NCBI RefSeq assembly: GCF_003226345.1 | Contig: NZ_PDOF01000001.1 | Span: 1,984,001-2,048,000 of the forward strand | Source: Alteribacter lacisalsi | GTDB taxonomy: Bacteria > Bacillota > Bacilli > Bacillales > Salisediminibacteriaceae | DNA length: 64,000 nucleotides | Direction of reading: 5' to 3' | Part shown: in pieces, positions 50,453-59,263 of the stretch | Layout: each line of letters begins with the position of its first letter | Position numbering within the stretch: position 1 is the stretch's first letter | Notes under the pieces: generated by a model | The model's database searches: none | What the model saw: only the letters and a program-made list of their open reading frames with translations | Told to the model about the DNA's origin: nothing | Made by a program: the position numbers and the translations under genes

Positions 50453-52130
50453 GACCCGTCTCCTCCTTACTGCCCCTGCTTCTCAGTTTCTGAAGGCGCG
50501 AATGAAACGGCATACGGAGTCTGGCTTTCTCTATAAGTTCCGGCTTCTGCCACAGTTCTTCCGGCGGACCGCTGAAGGCAATCGTACCTTCATTCAGGAC
50601 GCAGACTCGTTCACAGTAGCGATCCACCAGATCCATATCATGAGTAACAAATACGATCGCGGTGCCGGACTGCTGGAGCCCACTGATCATTGCCATCAAC
50701 TCATCCGTGGTTTTTGCATCCTGACCGAACGTCGGCTCATCAAACAAAAGTACACTTGGAGTGTCATCAAGCATGGCAGCTACACTAAGCCGGCGTTTCT
50801 GGCCGCCGCTCAGGGAAAAGGGATTGCTCAGCCGCTTATGAGTAAGATGAAATTTATCCATGAGTTCAGCTACACGGAATTTCATCATCTTTTCACCAGC
50901 CCCGTTCAGCTTCATACCAAAGGTCAGTTCATCATAAACCGTGTCGGTAATAAATTGATGCTCCGGATTCTGAAAAACAAAGCCGAGCTGCCGGCGCAGT
51001 TCTCTTTCATCCCACTTTTCCAGTGGACGGTCAAGAAATATCCCTTTGCCCGCTGACGGTTTTAACAGACCGGCCATCAGCTGCAGAAGCGTTGATTTAC
51101 CTGCACCATTCTCCCCAACGATTGCAAGAAATTCTCCCTGCTTCAGTTCTAACGAAACCTCTGAAAGAACAGGCTGCTGTTTCCGCTTACGGGAAAAACT
51201 GACCCGGTCAAAGGTAAGCACCTGCTTTGTTCTGCCGGGCACAACCGGTGAGCGATCCAGGTAAGTGATTTCATCAGGCCCGGCAGCAGCGGCCAGGGCT
51301 TCTTCACTGAGCGGGCATGCTTCGATCCCTTTTTCAATTGCGGTTCTTACTACGCGAGGCAAATGAATACCTTCCTGCTTCAGGTCGTTATACCGGCTGT
51401 AGAATACCTGCTCCGGCGCCCCTTCAAGAAACAGGCGCCCTTCACGGTTGACAGCAAGAACACGGTCAGTGAGTTCAATCCAGTCGTCGAGCTGATGCTC
51501 GATGACAAGCACGCTCATCCCCCACTCCTGTTTAAGGCGGGCAATCATGGTAATAAACGATTTTCTCGAAGCCGGGTCCAGATTGGCAGTCGGCTCATCC
51601 AGAATGAGCAATTGCGGATTCAGAAGAAGCACAGAAGCGAGTGCGATCTTCTGTTTTTCCCCGCCGGAAAGCTCGTGAATGTTTCGTTCACGGTACTTTG
51701 TCATCCCGGTTGCCTCAAGCACTTCACCAATCCGCCGGTCCATTTCCTCCCTTTGAACCTTCAGATTCTCCAGTGTAAATGCCAGTTCGTTTTCCACCGT
51801 AATCATACAGAACTGGCTTTCCGGGTCCTGAAACACCACACCAATCTGCTGATTCAGCTCCCCGTCATGAAAAGATGAGATATCCGTCCCCTTAAAGAGG
51901 ATGCTCCCTTCTGTCCATCCTTCTACAGCGGCTGGATAAAGCCGGTTCAAACAAAGGGCCAGCGTGCTTTTTCCAGATCCGCTCGGCCCCATCAGCATGA
52001 CTGTTTCTTCTTCGCTGATTGAAAATGACAGTTCGTTCAGGACAGGTGCTTCTTTTTTATCAAAACCGAACGAAAATGACGAAACATCCACGAGTGGCCT
52101 GGTGTCATCGTTACGCTGATTTTTTTTCAC
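50436..52130 (-). CDS. ykoD: Fused double ECF ATPase (YkoD-like)
   Basis: The 564-residue protein contains two ABC ATPase domains: the first with GPSGSGKST, LSGGEKQKIALA and LLILDEPTANLD, the second with GENGAGKST, LSGGQKRRLSVAAM and VLLFDEPTFGQD. The switch His lies in VIEHQLDD and VTHDMDL. The likely start is a GTG at 52130 with AGGAG four bases before, overlapping ykoE by 20 bases; no ATG is near. It supplies ATP hydrolysis to the YkoE/YkoC module. Confidence 0.88.
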   Translation of the reverse strand: MKKNQRNDDTRPLVDVSSFSFGFDKKEAPVLNELSFSISEEETVMLMGPSGSGKSTLALCLNRLYPAAVEGWTEGSILFKGTDISSFHDGELNQQIGVVFQDPESQFCMITVENELAFTLENLKVQREEMDRRIGEVLEATGMTKYRERNIHELSGGEKQKIALASVLLLNPQLLILDEPTANLDPASRKSFITMIARLKQEWGMSVLVIEHQLDDWIELTDRVLAVNREGRLFLEGAPEQVFYSRYNDLKQEGIHLPRVVRTAIEKGIEACPLSEEALAAAAGPDEITYLDRSPVVPGRTKQVLTFDRVSFSRKRKQQPVLSEVSLELKQGEFLAIVGENGAGKSTLLQLMAGLLKPSAGKGIFLDRPLEKWDERELRRQLGFVFQNPEHQFITDTVYDELTFGMKLNGAGEKMMKFRVAELMDKFHLTHKRLSNPFSLSGGQKRRLSVAAMLDDTPSVLLFDEPTFGQDAKTTDELMAMISGLQQSGTAIVFVTHDMDLVDRYCERVCVLNEGTIAFSGPPEELWQKPELIEKARLRMPFHSRLQKLRSRGSKEETGHALVY

Positions 52131-52746
52131 GCTTCTCCTGCCGCTCCTTTCCGAGTGCATAGCCGCGGAGAACCCCGGTGTTGGCAAGCTGGTCACTTAC
52201 ATATTTACCGAGCAGACCTGCCAGAAGAGCACCGCTGAGGCATCGCACAATAAACATTGCAACTACAAGCGAGGGTGACAGGGCAGCAAAACCGGAAATG
52301 AACCAGCCCCACACGAAACTGAACACTGCTGCCGACACCCCGGCAAGAACGAGGACACTCAGTGTGTAGTTTTTCCAGCGTGTGGCTGCGAACGCCATTT
52401 CCGCGCCGAGGCCCTGGATAATCCCCGAGATAATCAGACGAGGTCCCGCCGGACTTCCGAGAAGTACCTGTACGGTCGCTGCAATGGTTTCGGATACGAG
52501 TGCAGCCCCGGGCTTTCGGATAATATAGGCGGCAATGATGGATACGATAAACCAGATTCCGAAGATCAATTCATAGCCGAACGGGGCCAGCCCAAACGGC
52601 GTCAGTACATTTGTAAGTCCCATACCAAAGAAGTAAAACATCAGGTATATAACCGCAAACACAACGCCCAGAAGGGACATGAGAACAATTTCTTTCAGCT
52701 TCCATGAATTGAGCATCTCTTTAAATTCAATGATTCTGTTTTTCAT
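52111..52746 (-). CDS. ykoE: ECF transporter S component for thiamine precursor (YkoE-like)
   Basis: The 211-residue membrane protein has five to six hydrophobic segments, the pattern LLGVVFAVIYLMFYFFGMGL, and SPAGPRLIISGIIQGLGAEMAF, typical of YkoE. It binds the pyrimidine part of thiamine in the membrane. It lies 13 bases after ykoF and overlaps ykoD. The upstream TPP riboswitch supports the substrate call. Confidence 0.92.
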   Translation of the reverse strand: MKNRIIEFKEMLNSWKLKEIVLMSLLGVVFAVIYLMFYFFGMGLTNVLTPFGLAPFGYELIFGIWFIVSIIAAYIIRKPGAALVSETIAATVQVLLGSPAGPRLIISGIIQGLGAEMAFAATRWKNYTLSVLVLAGVSAAVFSFVWGWFISGFAALSPSLVVAMFIVRCLSGALLAGLLGKYVSDQLANTGVLRGYALGKERQEKREKKSA

Positions 52747-52759
52747 TTTGCAGTCCCCC

Positions 52760-53362
52760 TTACTTATCTTTCGTGGACGGACTGTTTGCAGATACGGCAG
52801 CAGTCATTGTCACGTGGCTGCGCTCATCGGTCTGGGCCGCGTTGTAGAACGCTTCCTCCAGCGTACGGAAGACATTATTCACATCTCCATCAAGTCGGCT
52901 CGCGTAATGAACCCCTTTTGTAAAGGTGCCGTGCCCGTCTGCAACTGCCACCTGATCGGCAATAATCTGCATGTAGTCAGGATTGTTGAGCGGGTAAAGG
53001 GAAAACTGCGTGGCAACTTCCACACGCTCCTGCTGCACTTTCTCTTCGTTCAGGCGTACATCATCTTCACTCATGTACGTGTCCCCATCGGAATCCCCAG
53101 GGCATCCAATTGAAAATGTGCCGTTAAACACAACGTGCACGCCTGTTTTTGCAGCATTGGTAAAAATCGCTTTTGTTACATCAAATACATGCTCACTGCG
53201 ACCCCGCACACACGTACTTACGTCATCAGTCTTCATCCATACCTTGGCTGTATTCACTTCCTCCAAAGCACCTTTAATGATTTCCACAAAATTGTCCGCC
53301 ATCGGATAGACCGAAAAACGGCATCCTACGATTCGGCTTGTTCCACAGCTTAGTCCCTGCAT
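52760..53362 (-). CDS. ykoF: YkoF, thiamine/HMP-binding protein
   Basis: The 200-residue protein is built of two similar halves, each starting with a beta strand and a DxY-type element: SRIVGCRFSVYPMADNFVEII and EVATQFSLYPLNNPDYMQII, as in the duplicated ThiB/YkoF fold. B. subtilis YkoF is about 200 residues and binds thiamine weakly. GGAGGAG precedes the ATG. It is first in the operon after the riboswitch. Confidence 0.9.
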   Translation of the reverse strand: MQGLSCGTSRIVGCRFSVYPMADNFVEIIKGALEEVNTAKVWMKTDDVSTCVRGRSEHVFDVTKAIFTNAAKTGVHVVFNGTFSIGCPGDSDGDTYMSEDDVRLNEEKVQQERVEVATQFSLYPLNNPDYMQIIADQVAVADGHGTFTKGVHYASRLDGDVNNVFRTLEEAFYNAAQTDERSHVTMTAAVSANSPSTKDK

Positions 53363-53424
53363 TTTGTTACTCCTCCTCAGTATTATCTTTTTTCAACATC
53401 CGGTCCGCAATTCTCCGGGTCAAT

Positions 53425-53460
53425 TAAAAAAGCATCTTCTCCCTATAGGGAAAAGATGCA
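53425..53460 (-). terminator. Expression-platform terminator of the TPP riboswitch
   Basis: GCATCTTTTCCC and GGGAGAAGATGC arms with TATA loop and TTTTTT, between the riboswitch and ykoF. It should form when TPP is bound and stop transcription before the operon. Confidence 0.88.
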
Positions 53461-53507
53461 GTCTGAGTCTTTTAAAAAAGCACACGACCGTGCGCAAAAT
53501 GACGTCA

Positions 53508-53600
53508 CCTGCACTTCCCCACGCTGGTATTATCCAGTTCGGGTCCGAAGGGTTAACAGGAATTTCACCTGAATCTCAGCTTATAGCACCCCTAGTGCGA
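53508..53600 (-). ncRNA. TPP riboswitch (THI element)
   Basis: On the minus strand the conserved TPP aptamer parts appear in order: GGGGTGC, GCTGAGA, ACCCTTCGGACCCGAACTGG, ATAATACCAGCGTGGGGAAG. The pairing P1 (CACTAGGGG with the closing strand) and the three-way junction fit the class. It senses thiamine pyrophosphate and controls ykoFEDC by the following terminator. Confidence 0.96.
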
Positions 53601-53695
53601 ACACGTGTATGATGTTGTGCCCTTATTGTAACGGCAAACAGGTGAATTTGTAAACAGGCAGGCCTGCAGGCTGGCGCCAGCAGGACCGCGAATGT

Positions 53696-54046
53696 TTATG
53701 ATTTCCATTTCTTCTTTTTCCTTGTTCCTCCAACAGTGCTCTTTTGCTCCGCTTCCTTACGCTCACGTGCGGCTGCCTCCCGTTTTTTGTCGGAGCTGTG
53801 CACGCTGAACCAGATGAAACCCCAGTATATGCCCATGACAAGGAAAATGCCGAGCCAGACGAGCAGCCTCAGCCACTCTTCTGGCATGAGAAACATGCGG
53901 AAATCAAAGTTATAAAAAACCACAAAGCTCACAGCGAGATAAATCAGCCAGATCTTCAGGGCAAAGTTCAGGATGCCCTCTTTCCAGATAAACGTCCACC
54001 GGCCTTCATCCACAAGGGCCCGCATTCGTTCCTTACGGTCATTCAT
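53696..54046 (-). CDS. Two-helix membrane protein of unknown function
   Basis: The 116-residue protein has hydrophobic segments at about residues 26-48 and 60-84, then a basic tail ending GGTRKKKKWKS. AAGGACG lies before the ATG. The charged tail is cytoplasmic by the positive-inside rule, so the N-terminus is too. I do not recognise a family. It is separated from the riboswitch by about 95 bases and is not in the yko operon, as the aptamer transcript starts in between. Confidence 0.65.
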   Translation of the reverse strand: MNDRKERMRALVDEGRWTFIWKEGILNFALKIWLIYLAVSFVVFYNFDFRMFLMPEEWLRLLVWLGIFLVMGIYWGFIWFSVHSSDKKREAAARERKEAEQKSTVGGTRKKKKWKS

Positions 54047-54108
54047 GCTGTAATCGTCCTTCCTGTTTTAAGCGTCTGTGTGCTATTTTACCACAGGGGA
54101 ACGGACGG

Positions 54109-54660
54109 TTACGGTCTGTTCTTTTCCCACTTGCTTTTTAGAAGACTGTAAGCGGCATGGTCCACGAACCGTCCGGCAACAATTTCTGACTCGCGCTGGA
54201 TTCCCTCAAGCTCGAATCCAAGACGCTCGGCAATGGCCCGGCTTTTCGAGTTTTCCACCCCTGCTTTGATTTCGATTCTGTTCAGTCCCAATTCTTCAAA
54301 AGCATAATTAACGAGCTCACGAACCGCAACAGTCATAAGACCTTTTCCCTGATAATTCTCCCCGAGCCAGTAGCCGATGCTCGTTTTTCTGTTCCCGTAG
54401 TCGATCACATGGTACGCAGCTGTCCCGGCTACCTCTCCTTTATAAAGGATCGCGCAGGCAAGACTTCTGCCTTCTGCAAATTCTTTCAAAGTAGAGCGTA
54501 TGTATCCTTTCGTATCATCAGCAGTTTTAATTGCAGGCGCCCACGGCATCCAGTGTGACAAATAGTCACGCCCCTCTTCTGTCAGTTGATAAAGCCCTTC
54601 TGTATGCTTATCCTGCAGAATTTCAAGTTTTGTATGCTCATTGATTTCTCTGTAAAACAT
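54109..54660 (-). CDS. RimJ/RimL-type GNAT acetyltransferase
   Basis: The 183-residue protein has the GNAT acetyl-CoA loop in WLGENYQGKGLMT (Q/R-x-x-G-x-G/A), preceded by SIGYW, followed by NRIEIKAGVENSKSRAIAERLGFELEGI, all typical of RimJ/RimL/YdaF. GGGGGAAAC is the weak ribosome site before the ATG. It acetylates either a ribosomal protein N-terminus or another amine; no target is visible. Part of an accessory-looking minus-strand stretch. Confidence 0.85.
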   Translation of the reverse strand: MFYREINEHTKLEILQDKHTEGLYQLTEEGRDYLSHWMPWAPAIKTADDTKGYIRSTLKEFAEGRSLACAILYKGEVAGTAAYHVIDYGNRKTSIGYWLGENYQGKGLMTVAVRELVNYAFEELGLNRIEIKAGVENSKSRAIAERLGFELEGIQRESEIVAGRFVDHAAYSLLKSKWEKNRP

Positions 54661-54721
54661 TGTCTCAGTTTCCCCCTTGGTCTCTTTGCAGCCGTGCAGG
54701 CTTTATTTTTCCTTTTTCAAT

Positions 54722-54800
54722 GGCTCTGTTAAAGAGTATTGTTGATTGATTTATGCTCACTGCGCTCCCTTTCCGCGGGCAAAAGATAGTGGTTTCACTT
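54722..54800 (+). repeat. MITE-like repeat, copy R5 (3-prime truncated)
   Basis: Starts with the terminal sequence GGCTCTGTTAAAG, then TTGTTGATT, GCTCACTGCGCTCCC and TTTCCGCGGGCA, as in R6. After that the match stops, so only the left half is present. It lies between the acetyltransferase start and the lipoprotein end. Confidence 0.75.
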
Positions 54801-54866
54801 CGCTTCGAGCAGGCAATTTAATAACCAAAATAAAGACCACCGAGTGCCGGCGGCCATCCACGCTGA

Positions 54867-55649
54867 TTAATGACAAATCGAGGCATCCTCATCCATCCCG
54901 CGCCTGCAGTAGTATCGCTCTTCGATGTTATCCAGGGACCATATGTCACCGTTTCTCGTCAAGTGAAGGAGAAGGTCCTCTCCAGCAATGGCGTCATCCT
55001 TGAGTCCCCAGTGGAGAATAAGAATCATCGCAGATTCCCCGTCTTCTTCATAGTACGTCCGCATTGCCAGTTCTTCCTGAGTATCCATCATCATTTCTGT
55101 TTCCCGCTCTCGGATCCAATCCATGGCCAGCACTTCAGCAGTCATATAGCCGCTTTCCTCAGCACTGTACCTATTACTGATTTCACCGCGGTAATCCTGC
55201 CAGTCTGTGAGGGATGGCTCAAAGCCCATCTCTTCCTCTTCAGGTGACTGTTCTTCAATGAACCAGAACTGTGTAAAGAAGTCTTCATCCGGAGTCATTC
55301 TCGGCGCCGATCTTCCGTATTCATTTTCTTCACCAGTTGTGCTGCCGTTTTCACTTGTTTCTTCCGAATCACTCCCGGTCTCCGCTTCCTCAGTCAGGCG
55401 CTCAATTTCCGCTTCCAGTTCTGCGATCCGCTCCTGCTCTGCCAGCAGTTCCGCTTCCTGCTCTTCCCGCTCTGCTGCATCAGCTTCGTTATCAGAACCG
55501 TTCTCCTCTGCTTCATTGCCCCCGTCAGCGTCTGTGTGCTCTTCCCCGTTTCCGCTCTGCTGCTCCTTATCGCCAGCCGATTGTTCAGCATCATTACAGC
55601 CTGCCAGCAGTATACCTGCGGCCAAAACAAGCCAGACACTTTTTTTCAC
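54867..55649 (-). CDS. Acidic lipoprotein with coiled coil
   Basis: The 260-residue protein has a lipoprotein signal: KK, a hydrophobic core, then the lipobox LLAGC with Cys18. The mature part is extremely acidic (Glu/Asp rich) with a coiled coil around ELLAEQERIAELEAEIERLTEE (residues 68-92), then a folded C-terminal domain from about 115 to 260. It starts with GTG after AAGGGGG. No domain is recognised. It is probably anchored outside the membrane; acidic surface fits a salt-adapted cell. Confidence 0.75.
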   Translation of the reverse strand: MKKSVWLVLAAGILLAGCNDAEQSAGDKEQQSGNGEEHTDADGGNEAEENGSDNEADAAEREEQEAELLAEQERIAELEAEIERLTEEAETGSDSEETSENGSTTGEENEYGRSAPRMTPDEDFFTQFWFIEEQSPEEEEMGFEPSLTDWQDYRGEISNRYSAEESGYMTAEVLAMDWIRERETEMMMDTQEELAMRTYYEEDGESAMILILHWGLKDDAIAGEDLLLHLTRNGDIWSLDNIEERYYCRRGMDEDASICH

Positions 55650-55772
55650 GTTCGCTGCCCCCTTGGAAAAATCTATTCGCCTATTTTTCCGGATCGCTGC
55701 GGGACATGATTATGTCCCTTCACCTTTGATAACAATTTATTCAATTATATCAAATTCCCTCGGTAATTTAAC

Positions 55773-56435
55773 TTAAAATCTGAACAGATCTCTCCCTGAA
55801 ACCGTATGTACGTTTTCGCCGTATGTTCGTTCAATACGTCCATTTTTCAAATAGGCGCAGGCCTGTTCGTCGATTCCAATCCCGTCTGAGAGCTTTGCTC
55901 TGTCCAAAGCTTCTCGAAATGGTTTTTCCTCATCCCACTCGGTGTAATGTACAGCTACCCCTAGACTGGTAATGAGGCCAAGTCCTTCGAGTTGTTTCGG
56001 TTCGCCGTCTTCCGAGTCGTTTGGGGAGATCAGGCACTTTTCCGGAGCAATCAGAGCACCGGCAGAATTCCCTCCAAACGGTATGCCATCCGACACTTGC
56101 GAGCGGATTGCCTCTTTCACTCTGGACTGCGTATAAAGCTCATGATAACGCCCGGTATCCCCGCCGCCAATAAAAATACCTGTGGCTTTTTTGATAAGCC
56201 GGACCGCCTCCTCAACATCCAGCCTGCCGTCCTCACGGTCCATAACGACGTCAATCTGGGTCAGGCCTTCTTTCTTCCACACTTCTGTGTACCGTGGCAG
56301 ATAGGATTCCCAGCCTTCCCTCCTCAGGATGAGGAGAACCACACTGCCGTCCTCACCGCCTGCGAGCTTTGCAAACTCTCGTCCGGGCTCTTCAAGGGTA
56401 GGGTCACCGCCGTATAAAAACAAATGCTTTGTCAC
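55773..56435 (-). CDS. Peptidase S51-like (dipeptidase E/cyanophycinase type) protein
   Basis: The 220-residue protein has the nucleophile elbow FGGNSAGALIAP near residue 120, with the active Ser, GGGDTGRYHELY, and GIDEQACAYL near the end, as in S51 peptidases. It starts at GTG with AAAGGATG upstream, 6 bases after the esterase gene, so the two are one operon. It may cut Asp-X dipeptides; the family also includes cyanophycinase. The exact substrate is unknown. Confidence 0.83.
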   Translation of the reverse strand: MTKHLFLYGGDPTLEEPGREFAKLAGGEDGSVVLLILRREGWESYLPRYTEVWKKEGLTQIDVVMDREDGRLDVEEAVRLIKKATGIFIGGGDTGRYHELYTQSRVKEAIRSQVSDGIPFGGNSAGALIAPEKCLISPNDSEDGEPKQLEGLGLITSLGVAVHYTEWDEEKPFREALDRAKLSDGIGIDEQACAYLKNGRIERTYGENVHTVSGRDLFRF

Positions 56436-56441
56436 TTGCCA

Positions 56442-57128
56442 TCATCCTTTCCGGTACAAGTCCACCTCTGTATTTCGGTGACGGAAAAGCCAGTCCATCA
56501 GCCTGGGGTCGTCGTAAGTCTCAGTCCATGAGTCGTGGTCTGCTTCGGGATAAACAGTGAATTCCACGTTTCCCCCCTCCTGTCTGAGACGATCAACAAG
56601 GATCTGCGTGCGCTCAATCGGCACTACATCATCTTTTGCTCCGTGGAATGTCCAGACAGGCAGATGAGCAATTCGGTGAATCCGGTCAAGAAATCCGAAT
56701 TCGTGTAGTGCTCCCCCGCAAATCGGAGCAGCTGCAGCAAACAGGTAAGGGTACTTTTCCGCCAGATGCCAGGTGCCGAAACCGCCCATACTGAGACCGG
56801 TCAGATAAATACACTCCGGATCCACGCGGTACTCCCTTACCGCATGAATAATAAGGGAGTGCAGGGCATCAAGCTCCTCAATCCACGTAGTTGTCTCAGG
56901 ACAGACAGGTGAGACTACAACAGCCGGAATATCACGCTCGGCTGCCACTTTCGGCATCCCGTAAACCTTCATGTCATCAAAGCTTTCCCCCCGCTGCCCC
57001 ATACCATGGAGAAAAAGAATCAGCGGAAATCTCTCGCTGCTCTTTTCATAGTTCTCCGGAAGGTCCAGCACGTATCGGAAAGCCGTTTTCTTTTCAAACG
57101 TTCTTTCAATTTCAATGTGGTTTTGCAA
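56442..57128 (-). CDS. Alpha/beta-hydrolase, prolyl-oligopeptidase/esterase type
   Basis: The 228-residue hydrolase has the oxyanion motif LFLHGMGQRG near residue 37, the nucleophile elbow TGLSMGGFGTWH, the acid Asp in GAKDDVVP and the His in EADHDSWTETY. These belong to the polyhydroxybutyrate-depolymerase/prolyl-oligopeptidase-like esterases. The start is TTG at 57128 with GGAG nine bases before. It precedes the S51-like gene with 6 bases between. Extracellular work is unlikely as no signal peptide is seen. Confidence 0.83.
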   Translation of the reverse strand: MQNHIEIERTFEKKTAFRYVLDLPENYEKSSERFPLILFLHGMGQRGESFDDMKVYGMPKVAAERDIPAVVVSPVCPETTTWIEELDALHSLIIHAVREYRVDPECIYLTGLSMGGFGTWHLAEKYPYLFAAAAPICGGALHEFGFLDRIHRIAHLPVWTFHGAKDDVVPIERTQILVDRLRQEGGNVEFTVYPEADHDSWTETYDDPRLMDWLFRHRNTEVDLYRKG

Positions 57129-57269
57129 AATTTTCGCACTCCTTTATTTAATTGACTCTATTTGTAAAGAATGTTTTTAGAAATGCTGCAGGCAGACGCT
57201 TTAATTTATCAAAAAGCAGCACTCATCAGTAACAGCTCTTTCAAATTAAGTTTGACCCCGCCAGTCGAT

Positions 57270-58061
57270 CTACTGGATTTTAAATTCGGTAAAGAAACGC
57301 TCTCCTGTTGTCTCAAAACCGAGGCTTTCATAAAGGGCGACGGCAGATGAGTTATCGGCAAAAACGTAGAGGTACACCGCATGCGAATACTGCAGCGCTT
57401 CCAGTGCCAGCGCACTCGTTACATCCCTGGCAAGCCCCTGGCTCCTGTAGTCAGGCAGTGTTCCTATATTGCCAATTTCCATCAATCGTTCATCATAGAC
57501 GTGGAAGCCGCCAAGTGCCGCCAGCTCCCCACCTCTGAAAATCCCGTAAAGCGGGTTTCTGGCACTCTGCTCTTTTGTAAAAGCAATCATGTCCAGTTCC
57601 TCTGCAAACTGCTCTGTGTAGAACCGGTGTCCGTTAGTAAGGCGCCTTGCTGCAGGTTCTCTGACAAGCCTCTCCGGACTTGTGAGTCTCATATGAAACT
57701 GCCTTCTTGGCGGAGAGACGATTTCAAGTTCATTCATGGCAACCGGCAGTTCATGAGGCTGAACCATTGTGGTGCCGGTTCCTGTAAGACCGTGGTGGTC
57801 GGCAAGCAGTTTCACAAGTTCGTCCGGCCTTGCCGTTTCCAGCTCATCACCAAACAGGAAAGCAAACGCCTGAAACGGCATGCCTGAAAGGTATCCAGCA
57901 CTATGTGTCAGCCGGCAGTTTCTGTCAAACTGTGCGGCAAATGAACACCGGCTTCTTCTGGCAGTCAAATAAGTGTAAAACAGCTGATCCTTTTCCCGCC
58001 CTGTACGTTCACTAACCTTAGTGAGTTCTTCAGAATGAAGGAGTCTGAACGTATCGCTCAT
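57270..58061 (-). CDS. GNAT acetyltransferase, FR47-like
   Basis: The 263-residue protein has a C-terminal GNAT domain: IGNIGTLPDYRSQGLARDVTSALALEAL (acetyl-CoA loop RSQGLA), then YLYVFADNSSAVALYESLGFE. The N-terminal 130 residues may be a degenerate first GNAT half. AAAGGTG lies before the ATG. The substrate is unknown. It sits just downstream of repeat R6, by which it may have been separated from the racemase gene. Confidence 0.8.
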   Translation of the reverse strand: MSDTFRLLHSEELTKVSERTGREKDQLFYTYLTARRSRCSFAAQFDRNCRLTHSAGYLSGMPFQAFAFLFGDELETARPDELVKLLADHHGLTGTGTTMVQPHELPVAMNELEIVSPPRRQFHMRLTSPERLVREPAARRLTNGHRFYTEQFAEELDMIAFTKEQSARNPLYGIFRGGELAALGGFHVYDERLMEIGNIGTLPDYRSQGLARDVTSALALEALQYSHAVYLYVFADNSSAVALYESLGFETTGERFFTEFKIQ

Positions 58062-58094
58062 AATTGATCACACCTTTATGCTGTCTATGTAATT

Positions 58095-58360
58095 AGCTCT
58101 GTTATATTCTGTTGTTGATTTCCGTTCACTGCGCTCCCTTTCCGCGGGCACCGCTTCAGCCTCCTCGGGAAAAACAAACGTGCTTCTTCCTCTGCAAGTT
58201 AAGCTTCGGAGCGTATGCGTCGAAGCAACTCGAAGCATATTCGTGAAGGAACCGCTCGTCCCTGCGGGGTCTTCAGCCGGTGCTGTTCCCGCAGGAGTGT
58301 CGCGCGCTCGCTTCAATCAGCAATGATAAGAAAATATCAACAATAAGCTTTAACAGAGCC
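58095..58360 (+). repeat. MITE-like element, full copy R6 (about 266 bp)
   Basis: Left end (A)GCTCTGTTA and right end TAACAGAGCC are inverted repeats. The flanks ATGTAATT at 58087-58094 and GTGTAATT at 58361-58368 look like a 7-8 base target duplication. The inside carries the same conserved blocks as R1, R2 and R4. No transposase fits in it, so it would need one in trans. It lies between two minus-strand genes. Confidence 0.8.
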
Positions 58361-58372
58361 GTGTAATTAATA

Positions 58373-58412
58373 GAGGGTATCCCCGATGATCTTTCAGCCG
58401 GGTGATACCCTC
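58373..58412 (-). terminator. Terminator after the racemase gene
   Basis: GAGGGTATC and GATACCCTC arms with a 22-base loop and short T-containing tail. It ends the racemase transcript next to the MITE. Confidence 0.65.
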
Positions 58413-58456
58413 GTATTTTCTCATTATGCGGCAATACATACCAGCATGACGATTCG

Positions 58457-59161
58457 TCAGCCTGCATATACGCCTTCGAGCATGTGCTCGGCAATGCTTT
58501 CCACGTGAAGCTGGGTGGAATCAAAAAGTGGAAGATTAAGCTCTTCCTGCCTGACAAGCATATGAAGTTCTGTGCAGCCAAGGACGATCCCGTGTACGCC
58601 TTCATCATACAGTTTTTCTATGACCGCCAGCACTCTCCGCCTTGAAACGTCCCTTACTTTCCCTACACAAAGTTCTTCAAAAATGATGTGATTGAGCAGT
58701 TCCCGGTCGCCGGAATCAGGGGTAATTACCTCAAGGTTGTGATTCTCCAGGCGTTCCGTCATAAACGATTCTTCCATCGTATAGCGAGTGCCCAGCAGGG
58801 CAATCCGGCCGATTTCCCGCTTTTTAACGTTTTCTGCCACCGCGTCCCCGATATGGAGAAGTGGTATATTTACCGATCCCTCAATCTGCGGTGCAAGTTT
58901 ATGCATGGTATTCGACGTAACTACAACCGCTTCTGCTCCGGCTTTTTCAAGGTTCTGTGCTATTGCAGCGAGCAGCTCCCCGGCCTCCCGCCATTTACCC
59001 TCACGCTGCATCGTTTCCACGGGGGCAAAGTCGACACTGTGAATAATGCAGGAAGCTGAATGCAGTCCGCCGAGTTTACGCCGCGTCAGTTCATTGAGCA
59101 TCCGGTAGTAAATCTGTGTTGATTCCCAGCTCATTCCGCCTATCATCCCAATCGTTTTCAT
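58457..59161 (-). CDS. Aspartate/glutamate racemase-family protein
   Basis: The 234-residue protein has IGMIGGMSWEST, VVTSNTMHKLAP near residue 80 and GIVLGCTELHML near residue 190. In two-base racemases both positions hold Cys; here the C-terminal Cys is present, but the N-terminal one reads Ser or Thr before NTMH, like E. coli YgeA. GGAGGAAC precedes the ATG at 59161; the upstream 16 codons are unlikely. It probably racemises an amino acid with changed specificity. Confidence 0.85.
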   Translation of the reverse strand: MKTIGMIGGMSWESTQIYYRMLNELTRRKLGGLHSASCIIHSVDFAPVETMQREGKWREAGELLAAIAQNLEKAGAEAVVVTSNTMHKLAPQIEGSVNIPLLHIGDAVAENVKKREIGRIALLGTRYTMEESFMTERLENHNLEVITPDSGDRELLNHIIFEELCVGKVRDVSRRRVLAVIEKLYDEGVHGIVLGCTELHMLVRQEELNLPLFDSTQLHVESIAEHMLEGVYAG

Positions 59162-59263
59162 CCACTGTTCCTCCTCAAATGTCTGGTACTGATTTGAACA
59201 AAAACACACAGCTAATCCGGCAGAACTGGAGTCAGCCGTCTCTTTCCATGAAAACCATTTCCC

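Noticed and set aside
50289-51056. Plus-strand frame of 255 residues opposite ykoD/ykoC
   Set aside because: Antisense to two strong ABC/ECF genes whose motifs are intact; no start signal.
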